Origin: Edaphobacter modestus
GTDB taxonomy: Bacteria; Acidobacteriota; Terriglobia; Terriglobales; Acidobacteriaceae
Direction of reading: 5' to 3'
DNA: 64,000 nt
Assembly: GCF_004217555.1 (NCBI RefSeq)
Contig: NZ_SHKW01000002.1
Location: 372,001-436,000 of the forward strand
The position numbers and the translations under genes were made by a program. Under the pieces are notes generated by a model. The model did not search any database and had not been told where the DNA came from. It saw only the letters and a program-made list of their open reading frames with translations. Within the stretch, counting starts at the first letter, position 1; every line of letters starts with the position of its first letter. Below, in pieces: positions 45,239 through 53,316 of this stretch.

Positions 45239-45647
45239 TTCGAGCCCGGGCGGTCTTGTCTCACGGTGAAAGCCAGAGGGTGGATGAAGATGGTACATAG
45301 AACCGCGTCAGCACCCACGGTCAAAGGACTGACGACGGCGACTTGAAGAACCTCGGTCATCGATCTCTAGCTTGTCGTGATATTAGATACAGCGCAGCAA
45401 CTGCGCCTATTACATAAAGCTGGTATCGCACGGCTAGGTTCTTGGTTATAGAGTTTTTTCAAGGACCAGTTTTAGGTGGTATCTGGCACTAGCGGTCGCA
45501 TCTGCCGGGCAATGTGGATATTCCATGTTTCGATCGAGCAATCGAGTGTCCGCAGTATGAAAGCGTCTGATCGAGGTTTAGGGAACTCACTGCGGTTGGC
45601 ATTTTGAAGTTTATAGGATTCGTACTTCTCGACGTGGAGCATCGTTC
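45239..45647. other. Intergenic stretch beside the tRNA fragment
   Basis: 409 bases with no supported gene, AT-richer than the surroundings. No integrase follows the tRNA fragment directly. Nothing else was recognised. Confidence 0.4.
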
Positions 45648-45860
45648 ATGAAGCCGCAACCTGAAATCGGCGATACTCAGTTCTCGGGAGAAGAAAACAA
45701 ACTTGCCGAACTTGAGCGTCAGAAAAGCATAATCGAGACTGAGGAACATCGCGGATTCGGCGATGCCATTCGCCTTATCCAGCTTAAGAGTGAGATGGAA
45801 GCTCTCGAAAAAAACATTATGCACGACGAGCGACGAGCCAAAGACAATCGTGCCGGATGA
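45648..45860 (+). CDS. Small coiled-coil protein of unknown function (70 aa)
   Basis: Short, highly charged protein rich in Glu, Lys and Arg (ENKLAELERQKSIIETEEHR, KSEMEALEKNIMHDERRAKD) with heptad-like spacing. It is therefore probably helical and oligomeric. ATG 45648 follows a GTGGAG sequence by 8 bases. No family is recognised. It lies 82 bases upstream of the PEBP gene on the same strand. Confidence 0.45.
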   Translation: MKPQPEIGDTQFSGEENKLAELERQKSIIETEEHRGFGDAIRLIQLKSEMEALEKNIMHDERRAKDNRAG

Positions 45861-45942
45861 GAATAGTTATCCCGATACCGCTGGCCGAGTTTTAGTCTGA
45901 CCGGTCCCGCCTCAACGGAAGTTACGAAAGGGAAAATTCTCC

Positions 45943-46593
45943 ATGCAGCTAAGCAGTCAAAGCTTTCAAAACGGGAGTCCAATACCCGCCGAGTTCGCCT
46001 TCGGACGGATTGATCCGATCCACCACTTCGCGTTCAGCCAGAACCGCAATCCCCAACTCGAGTGGAAAGATGTTCCCGAGCCCACTAAATCCTTCGTCCT
46101 CATCTGCCATGACGTGGATGTCCCCAGCCGACCCGATGACGTAAACCAGGAGAGCCGCGAGGTTCCCGCTTCTCTTCCTCGTATTGAGTTCTTTCATTGG
46201 CTTCTCCTGGATATTCCCGTTGCGACTCGACAAATTGCTGCTGGCAGTTACAGCGACGGAGTAACGGCGCGCGGCAAGAAGGGCCCCGAGGCTCCTGACG
46301 GCCTGCGGCAAGGTATCAATGACTTTACAGGTTGGTTCGCGAACGACCCCAACATGAAGGGCACCTACTTTGGATACGACGGCCCCGCTCCCCCCTGGAA
46401 CGACTCCGTCGTTCACCATTACATATTTACCCTTTACGCTATCGACGTGGCTAAGGTTGAAGTGAAGGGTGATCTCACAGGCACCAACGTCCGCGAAGCT
46501 CTGAATGGCCATATTCTGGCGCAGGCCAAGATCTCGGGCACCTATACGCTTACCCCCCGACTGGAAAGGTCTAAACACGACCTCTTGCAGTAA
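45943..46593 (+). CDS. YbhB/YbcL-type PEBP (Raf kinase inhibitor-like) protein (216 aa)
   Basis: Phosphatidylethanolamine-binding protein fold. QNRNPQLEWKDVPEPTKSFV and LICHDVDVPS form the ligand-pocket DPDxP-like region. FFHWLLLDIPVATRQIAAGS corresponds to the HWL(V/A)xxIP motif. TYFGYDGPAPPWND and HHYIFTLYAIDV correspond to the GxHRY segment. It has no signal peptide and is cytosolic. The length is somewhat above that of YbhB (158 aa) because of insertions around 60-75 and 125-140. Function in bacteria is poorly known, and small-molecule or anion binding is suggested by structures of relatives. It lies just before the decayed tetR-ndh module. Confidence 0.85.
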   Translation: MQLSSQSFQNGSPIPAEFAFGRIDPIHHFAFSQNRNPQLEWKDVPEPTKSFVLICHDVDVPSRPDDVNQESREVPASLPRIEFFHWLLLDIPVATRQIAAGSYSDGVTARGKKGPEAPDGLRQGINDFTGWFANDPNMKGTYFGYDGPAPPWNDSVVHHYIFTLYAIDVAKVEVKGDLTGTNVREALNGHILAQAKISGTYTLTPRLERSKHDLLQ

Positions 46594-46623
46594 ACTTCCC
46601 GACACGCACAGAAGGTTCGCATT

Positions 46624-46672
46624 TGATGAGACGTTCATGGAACGCCTCATCGAGTTCCTATGGGACCCTTCC
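46624..46672 (+). pseudogene. tetR fragment
   Basis: The translation ETFMERLIEFLWDPSA matches AETFLERVVEFLRERPA of the intact TetR protein at 56136-56783, and the DNA is similar as well. The rest of the gene is missing here. Confidence 0.6.
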
Positions 46673-46743
46673 GCGATTCATTGAGGACTGCTCGGATCGG
46701 CGAAAGCTCCACTGCTGGGAATGGTGCGCTGATCCTTTCGGCA

Positions 46744-46978
46744 GGTGACCAAGGAATCACAGCGTCCTCCTTTTCGTTACTTCGACAAGAGCAACCTCGC
46801 CGAAGTCGTCAAGAATTCTGACGCGTTGCATAGCGGTACGTGATGATGAGCGGTCTCCTTGCTTGGCTCATCTGGATATTGATCCACATACAGTCTCTGG
46901 CTGAGGGCAGCTTGCGGTTCAGCGTCTTTTTTCACTGGGTCGGGGACGTACCTCGGTGCAAGCCCGGCTGTCTTTGAA
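46744..46978 (+). pseudogene. Decayed 3' end of an ndh (NDH-2) gene
   Basis: Pieces read PPFRYFDKSNLAEVVKNSDA and, after a break, LAWLIWILIHIQSLAEGSLR followed by FSVFFHWV. They match PPFRYFDKGNLAVVGKNFAV and VAWLVWALIHIQFLAETSLR of the intact NDH-2 at 50969-52240. Stops and indels interrupt it. A similar fragment lies at 56880-57032. Confidence 0.75.
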
Positions 46979-46984
46979 GTGCTC

Positions 46985-47165
46985 ATAACTGCAAATCTGC
47001 GCCATCAGCTCAACATCATGCTTGCCATAAACATGTAATAGATCAAGGGTGTCCAGTGACATATTGTCTTATTCATAAAGTCGAGGTGGACCTCGATTAT
47101 GGAGCTACGTTGAACTCATTGGATCTCGAACGACAAAAGACCGCCTTCGCATCCAACGGGCGTCC
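46985..47165 (+). repeat. Duplicated regulatory module copy B with leader of the isochorismatase gene
   Basis: This stretch is closely similar to 57035-57145 and, inverted, to about 55950-56125. Shared parts include AACATGTAATAGAT, AGTGACATATTGTCT and ATTCATAAAGTCGAGG. Its end (47105-47165) repeats GGAGCTACGTTGAACTCATT and the first codons of the isochorismatase gene (LNSLDLERQKTAF), which then runs into unrelated DNA. It now precedes cassette 2 and may supply its promoter. Confidence 0.7.
47081..47096 (+). promoter_or_regulatory. Palindromic operator copy B (before cassette 2)
   Basis: TCGAGGTGGACCTCGA is a perfect 7-2-7 palindrome, directly behind ATTCATAAAG, a possible -10 region. Copies occur at 41030, 56012 and 57123. 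The CoA-transferase start follows at 47232. Confidence 0.7.
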
Positions 47166-47231
47166 GGAACTGAGACGAGGCGTAGCGTTTCAGAAAAACA
47201 CGTTGCACTCACATCATCCAGGAGTCTAGAC

Positions 47232-48758
47232 ATGCGATCTGTATCCGCGATTAAGGAAGAAACGCAAGCCTCATCTCATTTGACTGAGACTATCGTCGAC
47301 AAATTAAGCAATCCCTCCACCTCTTCGGATTTTGATTTACATGCAGGAGTGAATCAAGTGCTTGCAGATGTGGGAATGTCAGCCGCGGACAGCGGTGGGC
47401 AACTAACTTTCTATGGCCAGGACCCGATCGTTCCCAGTCGGATCCGGTTTGCTACGACGGCAGGCATAGGACTTGCCGCAAAAACCATTGCTGCCGCGGC
47501 GATTTGGAGAGACCGAACCGGGCAGGGCCAGGACATTCATGTCGACATCCGAAAGGCGTATCGACGCTTCAGCGGCTTCTTCGATGGGATCTGGGAGACC
47601 ATAAACGGGCGCTCTCCCGCAATGGGAGTCTTTGAAAATAGTCCCTTCTTAAAGTTTCCCCTCTTCCGTGAGACACGTGATGGCCGGCATATCACGTGTC
47701 TGAGTTTCTATCCTAAAGCGCATCAACGCGCACTCAAGTTCTTCCGTTGCAGCGACAGCCTCGAATCACTTCAGAATTCCATTCTGCAGTGGCGCGCCGA
47801 TGACCTTGAGGTCGCTGCAGCGGAAGAGGGTTTGATCCTTGGCAAAGTTCGCACATTTGAAGAGTTCAGCAAAGAGCTGCAGTACACCGAAGTGCTTGCG
47901 AAGATGCCCCTGATCTCCGTCGAGAAGATCGGTGAAAGCGAGCCTGTTCCATTCAAGCCAGACGCCAAAGCACCACTTGACGGCATTCGGGCCTTCGGAA
48001 TGGGCCATGTGATTGCTGGCGCTGGAATGGGGCGGGATCTGGCCTTCTATGGTGCCGACGTCCTGAATATCTGGAGGCCTGACAACGCCGAAGTAGAGGC
48101 CTTCTTCTGGGACGTTCAGGTTGGCATGCGTTCTACCATTCTGGACTCCTCTAAGGAAGATCGCGCCAAATTCGATACCTTGCTCAAGGATGCCGACATC
48201 TTCTTCGCAAACAAACGCCCTGGCTATTCGAAGTCCAACGGGCTGGATGCGGAAGAATTATGTGCGAAAAAGCCAGGACTGATCCACGCCAGCATCGTTC
48301 TTCACGGAGAAACAGGGCCGTGGTCGAACCGGCCTGGCTTTGACGAGACTGGTGCAACGGTGGCGGGTATTTTTGCTGCCGAAGGGTCTCTCGCCAGTCC
48401 GAAGCAGCCGCCTATTAAGCCCATCTGCGACAACGTTGTGGGCTGGCTCGGCACTGTGGGCATTCTCGCAGCGCTGCGCAGGCGCGCCGTGGAGGGAGGA
48501 AGCTACAAGGTTGTTGTCTCGCTCACTCGCACTGTGCTCTGGCAGCTGTCGCTCGGCCTCTTCGATAAAACTTTTGCGCAAACGGCGGCCGGCTCCACGG
48601 AAGAACGGACCAATGTCGCCCCGGATGTGTTCACCGCAGAGACTCCGCTCGGCACCTACCAGGGGCTCGACGAGCAGGTCTACCTGTCCAAATCACCCGG
48701 ATCGTTTAGGACCGTGCTCGTTCCGCGAGGATCGAACAAACCTGAGTGGCGGAGTTGA
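47232..48758 (+). CDS. Family III CoA-transferase with rearranged domain order, cassette 2 (508 aa)
   Basis: Same length as the cassette 1 protein and collinear with it throughout. By eye, most residues are identical. The active CaiB/BaiF part is in the second half: DGIRAFGMGHVIAGAGMGRD, GADVLNIWRPDNAE, and Asp400 in KPICDNVVGWLG. The first half again lacks the aspartate (IRFATTAGIG) but keeps RDRTGQGQDIHVDIRKAYRR. The ribosome binding site CCAGGAGTCTAGAC precedes ATG 47232. An operator module of the tetR-linked type lies upstream, unlike in cassette 1. The predicted role is CoA activation of a hydroxy acid that the next gene's dehydrogenase oxidises. The exact substrates of both copies are unknown, and slight divergence could mean different specificity. 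Confidence 0.87.
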   Translation: MRSVSAIKEETQASSHLTETIVDKLSNPSTSSDFDLHAGVNQVLADVGMSAADSGGQLTFYGQDPIVPSRIRFATTAGIGLAAKTIAAAAIWRDRTGQGQDIHVDIRKAYRRFSGFFDGIWETINGRSPAMGVFENSPFLKFPLFRETRDGRHITCLSFYPKAHQRALKFFRCSDSLESLQNSILQWRADDLEVAAAEEGLILGKVRTFEEFSKELQYTEVLAKMPLISVEKIGESEPVPFKPDAKAPLDGIRAFGMGHVIAGAGMGRDLAFYGADVLNIWRPDNAEVEAFFWDVQVGMRSTILDSSKEDRAKFDTLLKDADIFFANKRPGYSKSNGLDAEELCAKKPGLIHASIVLHGETGPWSNRPGFDETGATVAGIFAAEGSLASPKQPPIKPICDNVVGWLGTVGILAALRRRAVEGGSYKVVVSLTRTVLWQLSLGLFDKTFAQTAAGSTEERTNVAPDVFTAETPLGTYQGLDEQVYLSKSPGSFRTVLVPRGSNKPEWRS

Positions 48759-48899
48759 CTCGGATATTCGTATTCCATTTCGGACCGCCATCAGTCGGAT
48801 TTGACAAGAGAGCGTGCAGGCAAAGGTAGGCGGTCAAGGGAACGCAATCGTAATTCTTGCGGCCCTCGCTGAGAAATTCAAACAACAAGGAGAATTATT

Positions 48900-49841
48900 A
48901 TGGCAAAAATCGAAGAGATTCAGAATATAGCTATAGTCGGCACAGGAGTCATCGGTGCAAGCTGGGCGGCTTATTACCTGTCCCGCGGATTCAGCATAGT
49001 TGCAACCGACCCCGCGCCGAATGCGGAGGCTAATCTTCGCAAGTATGTTGACGAGGCCTGGACAATCCTCAGCAAAAGCGGCCTGTCCCCCAACGCTTCG
49101 CGTGCCCGGTTGAGCTTCGCGCCAAGCATGGCTCAGGCGCTCGCGAAAGCGGACTTTGTTCAGGAAAACGGACCCGAACGCCCTGACTTCAAGGTGAAGT
49201 TATTCGCAGAGATAGACGATGCCACCCCTGCTGGCTCGATCATCGCCTCAAGTTCCTCAGGCATCACGATGGATGTTATCCAGTCCGGGTGCAAGCGTCC
49301 CGAGAGGTGTGTGATCGGACATCCGTTCAATCCGCCTCACGTCATTCCGTTGGTTGAAGTGGTAGGCGGAGCCAAAACGTCGCCCGAAACGATCGAGAGG
49401 GCCATGGCGTTTTATAAGTCGATTGGGAAAAAGCCGATTCGTCTGTTTAAGGCGCTTCCCGGTCACGTCGCCAACCGGCTGCAGGCGGCTCTCTATAGAG
49501 AGGTGCTCTACCTAATTCAGCAGGGCGTACTGAGCGTCGCCGATGCCGACATCGCAGTGAGCTATGGGCCCGGACCTCGATGGGGCGTGATGGGACCTAG
49601 CCTCCAGTGGCACCTCGGCGGAGGGCAGGGCGGGATTCAGCATTTTATGGACCACATCATGGGTCCTATGGAGTCCTGGATGAAGGCTCTCGGCACCCCT
49701 GACATTACGCCGGAGTTGAAGCAGACCGTCATCGACGCCGTCCTGCAAATAGCGGGCAATCGCACGGTCGAGCAGCTGGCTGCAAAAGAGAACGAAGTCG
49801 TTACTGGGCTCCTCAGCAGTCGCACGAAGGCCGGTCTCTAG
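48900..49841 (+). CDS. 3-hydroxyacyl-CoA / carnitine-gulonate type dehydrogenase, cassette 2 (313 aa)
   Basis: Rossmann motif AIVGTGVIGASWAAYYLSRG with aspartate in VATDPAPNAEANLR (NAD preference). Catalytic set: serine (ASSSSGITMD), histidine and glutamate (IGHPFNPPHVIPLVEVVGGA) and asparagine (PGHVANRLQAALYREVLYLI). The C-terminal helical domain reaches residue 313. ATG 48900 has AAGGAG 8 bases upstream. It is second in this cassette, while in cassette 1 the dehydrogenase is third. The gene order has therefore changed while the three partners stayed together. It resembles the carnitine 3-dehydrogenase and L-gulonate 3-dehydrogenase groups, but the substrate could also be a CoA ester because of the CoA-transferase neighbour. 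Confidence 0.88.
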   Translation: MAKIEEIQNIAIVGTGVIGASWAAYYLSRGFSIVATDPAPNAEANLRKYVDEAWTILSKSGLSPNASRARLSFAPSMAQALAKADFVQENGPERPDFKVKLFAEIDDATPAGSIIASSSSGITMDVIQSGCKRPERCVIGHPFNPPHVIPLVEVVGGAKTSPETIERAMAFYKSIGKKPIRLFKALPGHVANRLQAALYREVLYLIQQGVLSVADADIAVSYGPGPRWGVMGPSLQWHLGGGQGGIQHFMDHIMGPMESWMKALGTPDITPELKQTVIDAVLQIAGNRTVEQLAAKENEVVTGLLSSRTKAGL

Positions 49842-49886
49842 CCTTTGCTTCGAAGGACATTGAAAACACAACAAGGAGATTTGTAC

Positions 49887-50834
49887 ATGAATACGGTAAC
49901 TTCAACACCAATCAACGCAGGAGCTGATAAGTCAACTGCGCCCGGGCGCCTCTTTTTCCTGGATAACGGAGCCGGCCGCGTGTTGACCGCAAACCCGGAC
50001 GGTTCTGATTTGAGGACCCTCATCGACAAAGGCCCCAAAGGGCCGGACGGAGTGGTGGTCGACGCCGCCGCCGGACACATCTACTGGACCAACATGGGCA
50101 ATTTTAAAGAGAATGATGGCGCCATCCTCCGCTCGGATCTCGATGGCAAAAACGTCATCACCATCGTTCCTCCAGGTGGCACATTCACGCCCAAGCAGAT
50201 CAAACTCGAGAAGAAGAGCGGCAAGCTCTACTGGACAGACCGCGAAGGAATGCGGGTGATGCGAGCAAACCTGGATGGGTCGAAGATCGAAACTCTCGTG
50301 GACACGAGCCACGGGGATTTACGCCCCGGACAGGACGTGAGGAAATGGTGTGTCGGCATCGCCGTGGACGCTGAAGGCGGCAAGTTTTATTGGACCCAGA
50401 AAGGGCCTGCCAACGCCGGTGATGGCCGAATCTTTCGGGCTAACATCAGTATCCATAAAGGTCAGTCACCCTCGAATCGCACTGACATTGAACTTCTTTA
50501 TGAAAAGCTGCCTGAGCCAATCGATCTCGACTTCGACCTCGCCAATCGGAACCTTTATTGGACCGACCGCGGTGATCCGCCGCGTGGCAACACGGTGAAT
50601 CGTGCGCCCATGGACCCGCTTCCAGGAAATCGCAAGGAGCCTGAGATCCTTTTCACCCATTTAGAGGAAGGCATAGGGCTGGCTTTAGACCTGAAAGGCG
50701 GTCGCATGTTTATCACGGATTACGCCGGCTCGCTCTACAGCGCCAATCTCGACGGATCAAACCGGAAAACGTTGGCGTATGCGGAAGGCAACCTCACTGG
50801 CATCGCATATGTAGAGCTGCCGGCCTGGCACTAA
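49887..50834 (+). CDS. YWTD-repeat beta-propeller protein, cassette 2 (315 aa)
   Basis: YWTD motifs at IYWTNMG, LYWTDRE, FYWTQKG and LYWTDRG, with LDG-type turns (RVMRANLDGSKIETLVD, SANLDGSNRKTLAY). The start is ATG 49887 behind AAGGAG. The frame extends 14 codons further upstream without a ribosome binding site. It has no signal peptide, so it is cytosolic. It differs from the cassette 1 copy by a longer N-terminus. The conserved association with the CoA-transferase and dehydrogenase in both copies argues that it is a functional partner, perhaps a lactone hydrolase or a complex scaffold. That is inference from context only. A nested inverted repeat follows at 50861. Confidence 0.83.
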   Translation: MNTVTSTPINAGADKSTAPGRLFFLDNGAGRVLTANPDGSDLRTLIDKGPKGPDGVVVDAAAGHIYWTNMGNFKENDGAILRSDLDGKNVITIVPPGGTFTPKQIKLEKKSGKLYWTDREGMRVMRANLDGSKIETLVDTSHGDLRPGQDVRKWCVGIAVDAEGGKFYWTQKGPANAGDGRIFRANISIHKGQSPSNRTDIELLYEKLPEPIDLDFDLANRNLYWTDRGDPPRGNTVNRAPMDPLPGNRKEPEILFTHLEEGIGLALDLKGGRMFITDYAGSLYSANLDGSNRKTLAYAEGNLTGIAYVELPAWH

Positions 50835-50860
50835 CCCAAAAGCCGGAGTTCACCCTAATC

Positions 50861-50939
50861 GACAGTACATGCTTACGAGCTCGTAATGCGGGACAAGCAT
50901 TACGAGCCTGGAAGCAATCTTCCAAGGCAAAGTACTGTC
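50861..50939. promoter_or_regulatory. Nested inverted repeats between cassette 2 and ndh
   Basis: The outer arms GACAGTAC (50861-50868) and GTACTGTC (50932-50939) enclose the hairpin GCTCGTAATGC/GCATTACGAGC (50879-50907, 7-base loop). The palindrome TTACGAGCTCGTAA (50873-50886) overlaps its left arm. There are three TTACGAG half-sites in total and no T-run. It looks like a regulator-binding or cruciform site, with termination less likely. Confidence 0.65.
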
Positions 50940-50968
50940 TCAAAAACTAAAGATCTGAGAGCAAAGAG

Positions 50969-52240
50969 ATGACAACGAAAGCTCCTCTTGTGGTAATTGT
51001 TGGCGGCGGATTTGGCGGACTAGCCGCAGCAAAGGGATTAAAGTGCTCTCCGGTCGAAGTGCTACTCATCGATCGCTCCAATCATCACGTCTTCCAGCCC
51101 CTTCTATATCAGGTGGCAACCTCGGTCTTGGCCCCGGGTCAGATCGCATCGCCCATCCGAAGCCTCCTGGCTGAGCAGGCAAATACATCGGTGATGTTGG
51201 GTGACGTGACCGGGGTCGATTCAGTTTCAAAGCAGGTGATCGTGGATGCCGACGACAAGGTCGGAATCAGGATCAGCTATGACTATCTGATTCTTGCGAC
51301 TGGGGCGACTCACAGCTACTTCGGTCATGACGAGTTCGCCGCGTTCGCACCGGGACTCAAGAGCCTCGCGGATGCCGAATCTCTCCGGAACCATTTACTG
51401 GAGGTCTTTGAGAAAGCTGAGATCGAAGACGATCCGGCACGGCGCCAGGCTTTGATGACCTTTGTGATGGTCGGCGCAGGACCGACCGGGGTCGAGATGG
51501 CGAGCGCGATTGCAGTGATGACTCGAACCACACTACGAAAAGACTTCCGTCGAATCGATCCGAAGTCGGCCCACATCGTTCTTGCGGATATGGCATCCCG
51601 CCCTCTTGGCACCTTTTCGGAGAAGCTGTCTGAAGCCTCGAGGCAGCACCTGGTGTCGCTTGGTATCGATGTCCGTCTGGGAAAGCCGGTTAAGACAATC
51701 AACGAAGATGGCGTGGTGATTGGAGATGAGCGCATTCAGGCAAAAACAGTAGTATGGACGGCCGGTGTTGCTCCTTCGCCGGCGGGAAAATGGCTTGGGT
51801 GTGAAGTGGACCGTGCGGGGCGCGTTCGAATTCAGCCCGATCTTACAGTGCCCAACCATCCGGACGTCTTTGTCGTTGGAGACACAGCATCGCTCGATCA
51901 GGGCGGACGGCCGCTCCCCGGGGTCGCGCAGGTCGCGATGCAGCAAGGCAAATATGCAGCCTCTTCCATCTTCCGCATGGCGGCTGGCCAACCTCCACTG
52001 CCACCATTTCGTTATTTCGATAAGGGCAATCTTGCTGTTGTGGGCAAGAATTTCGCGGTGCTGCAGAGCGCCGGATTCCAGTTCAGCGGCTTTGTGGCAT
52101 GGCTCGTATGGGCTCTCATCCACATTCAATTCCTGGCCGAGACCAGTTTGAGGTTCAGCGTCTTTCTGCAATGGGTGTGGACCTATCTGAGCGGTAAGCG
52201 CGGTGATCGGCTGATCATCCGACAGCGGTCAGGCAGTTGA
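50969..52240 (+). CDS. ndh: Type II NADH dehydrogenase (NDH-2), 423 aa
   Basis: FAD motif VVIVGGGFGGLAAAKGL at residues 8-22, then FQPLLYQVATSVLAPGQIAS. NADH motif TFVMVGAGPTGVEMASAIAV near 170, second flavin motif DVFVVGDTASLDQGGRPLPG near 300, and C-terminal membrane-anchor helix FSGFVAWLVWALIHIQFLAE. The protein is complete. It reoxidises NADH with quinone, which would serve the NAD-linked dehydrogenase of cassette 2 134 bases upstream. An inverted repeat lies between the two. Fragments of a closely similar ndh gene lie at 46744 and 56880, next to operator copies. This type of ndh therefore seems to have been part of the duplicated unit. Confidence 0.92.
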   Translation: MTTKAPLVVIVGGGFGGLAAAKGLKCSPVEVLLIDRSNHHVFQPLLYQVATSVLAPGQIASPIRSLLAEQANTSVMLGDVTGVDSVSKQVIVDADDKVGIRISYDYLILATGATHSYFGHDEFAAFAPGLKSLADAESLRNHLLEVFEKAEIEDDPARRQALMTFVMVGAGPTGVEMASAIAVMTRTTLRKDFRRIDPKSAHIVLADMASRPLGTFSEKLSEASRQHLVSLGIDVRLGKPVKTINEDGVVIGDERIQAKTVVWTAGVAPSPAGKWLGCEVDRAGRVRIQPDLTVPNHPDVFVVGDTASLDQGGRPLPGVAQVAMQQGKYAASSIFRMAAGQPPLPPFRYFDKGNLAVVGKNFAVLQSAGFQFSGFVAWLVWALIHIQFLAETSLRFSVFLQWVWTYLSGKRGDRLIIRQRSGS

Positions 52241-52514
52241 TGGACAATTGATCTAAAACTTGATCGTCCCGTAGAAATGGGGAAGAGGGAACGGCACCAG
52301 CCCTAAGCAATTATTTGCTAAAGGCTGCGCAGCCTGTTTCATAGGCGCCGTGAGAGTTGCTGCGGACTAGCGCCACATCCGGATACTGGAGAAGTTAGCA
52401 GTTGACTCAGCTGTCTCTTTTGACCCTCGCGCGGGAAGAACTGAAAATTCGGTATCTCCAGTCGCGGTAGGCGGACGGCAATCTTGAAGCGCGGAGCGAT
52501 GTTAGGAGGAAACA

Positions 52515-53162
52515 GTGAGGAATGAAGTGACCGATATCCTGGTGGTCGACGATAACCCGCTGCTTGCTAACGTGATCTCGGAGATATTCAAAGAGTGCGG
52601 TTGTACAGCTCGAACGGCCTCAGATGGGTTTGCGGCACTCGCGACAATACGCGATCGTGTTCCGGATATTCTGATTTCGGATTTAAACATGCCTCGCATG
52701 TCGGGGTTTGAACTTTTATCAATTGTGCGACGGCGCTTTCCTGCGATTGCCGTAATCGCGATGAGCGGAGCTTATTCAGGCATGGCCATTCCTCAAGGAG
52801 TTGCAGCCGATGCGTTTTATGCCAAAGGCACAAGTAGCGTGGCTCAACTTTTCGAGATACTGAGTGCCATTAAGGATGAGGTGACGCGCCATTCCGTACG
52901 CGTCGCGGCACCAATCTGGATACCCGGTGTGCCGATCCACCGTGGCTGTCTTGCAACTATTGCGGTCGCATGCCCAGAGTGTTTTAGGACGTTTCCTCAC
53001 CGCCTCCATGACGCGAAGTTGTTGGCCACCGAATGCTGTTGCCCCCACTGCCATCATGTGATGCAGCTAGCGATGGTCAGGCCGGCGGCCGATATGGATC
53101 AAACCGGCTTCGGAATACCAGCTAGGACAGTGCAGATCACCGTGCCTGCATATATACGCTGA
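52515..53162 (+). CDS. Response regulator with C-terminal zinc-ribbon-like domain (215 aa)
   Basis: The receiver domain spans residues 1-125: acidic pair in ILVVDDNPLLANVI, phospho-acceptor aspartate in DILISDLNMPRMSGFELLSI, serine/threonine in AVIAMSGAY and lysine in FYAKGTSS. The second domain has no DNA-binding helix-turn-helix. It instead shows paired cysteines (VACPECFRTF and CCCPHCHHVM) that can bind zinc. GTG 52515 lies 6 bases behind AGGAGG. The likely partner is the multi-PAS histidine kinase on the opposite strand. Output is probably by protein-protein interaction or by an unrecognised nucleic-acid contact. Confidence 0.8.
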   Translation: MRNEVTDILVVDDNPLLANVISEIFKECGCTARTASDGFAALATIRDRVPDILISDLNMPRMSGFELLSIVRRRFPAIAVIAMSGAYSGMAIPQGVAADAFYAKGTSSVAQLFEILSAIKDEVTRHSVRVAAPIWIPGVPIHRGCLATIAVACPECFRTFPHRLHDAKLLATECCCPHCHHVMQLAMVRPAADMDQTGFGIPARTVQITVPAYIR

Positions 53163-53225
53163 GTATGTTGAGGTCACCATGCGAATCATAAAATCGGCAC
53201 TGTCGCGCTGGCGAGCCGCGCCGTT

Positions 53226-53300
53226 GCTAGCAGAGCTCTTCGCAGAGATCGGCTATGAAGCTACAACGATGGAATGGTGTCGCCGAGCCAAGGGGATTTC
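53226..53300 (+). pseudogene. tetR fragment (N-terminal helix region)
   Basis: The translation LLAELFAEIGYEATTMEW matches VAEVLFVEIGYEATTMTA of the TetR gene at 56136, with closely similar DNA (GAGATCGGCTATGA). The flanking helix-turn-helix is lost. It lies between the response regulator and histidine kinase genes. Confidence 0.65.
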
Positions 53301-53316
53301 TGCGCTCAACTACTGG

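Noticed and set aside
45033-45239. Minus-strand ORF starting MWAQQDSNLR
   Set aside because: This is the well-known false protein read from the reverse strand of a tRNA 3' end; it was used instead as a hint for the tRNA fragment.
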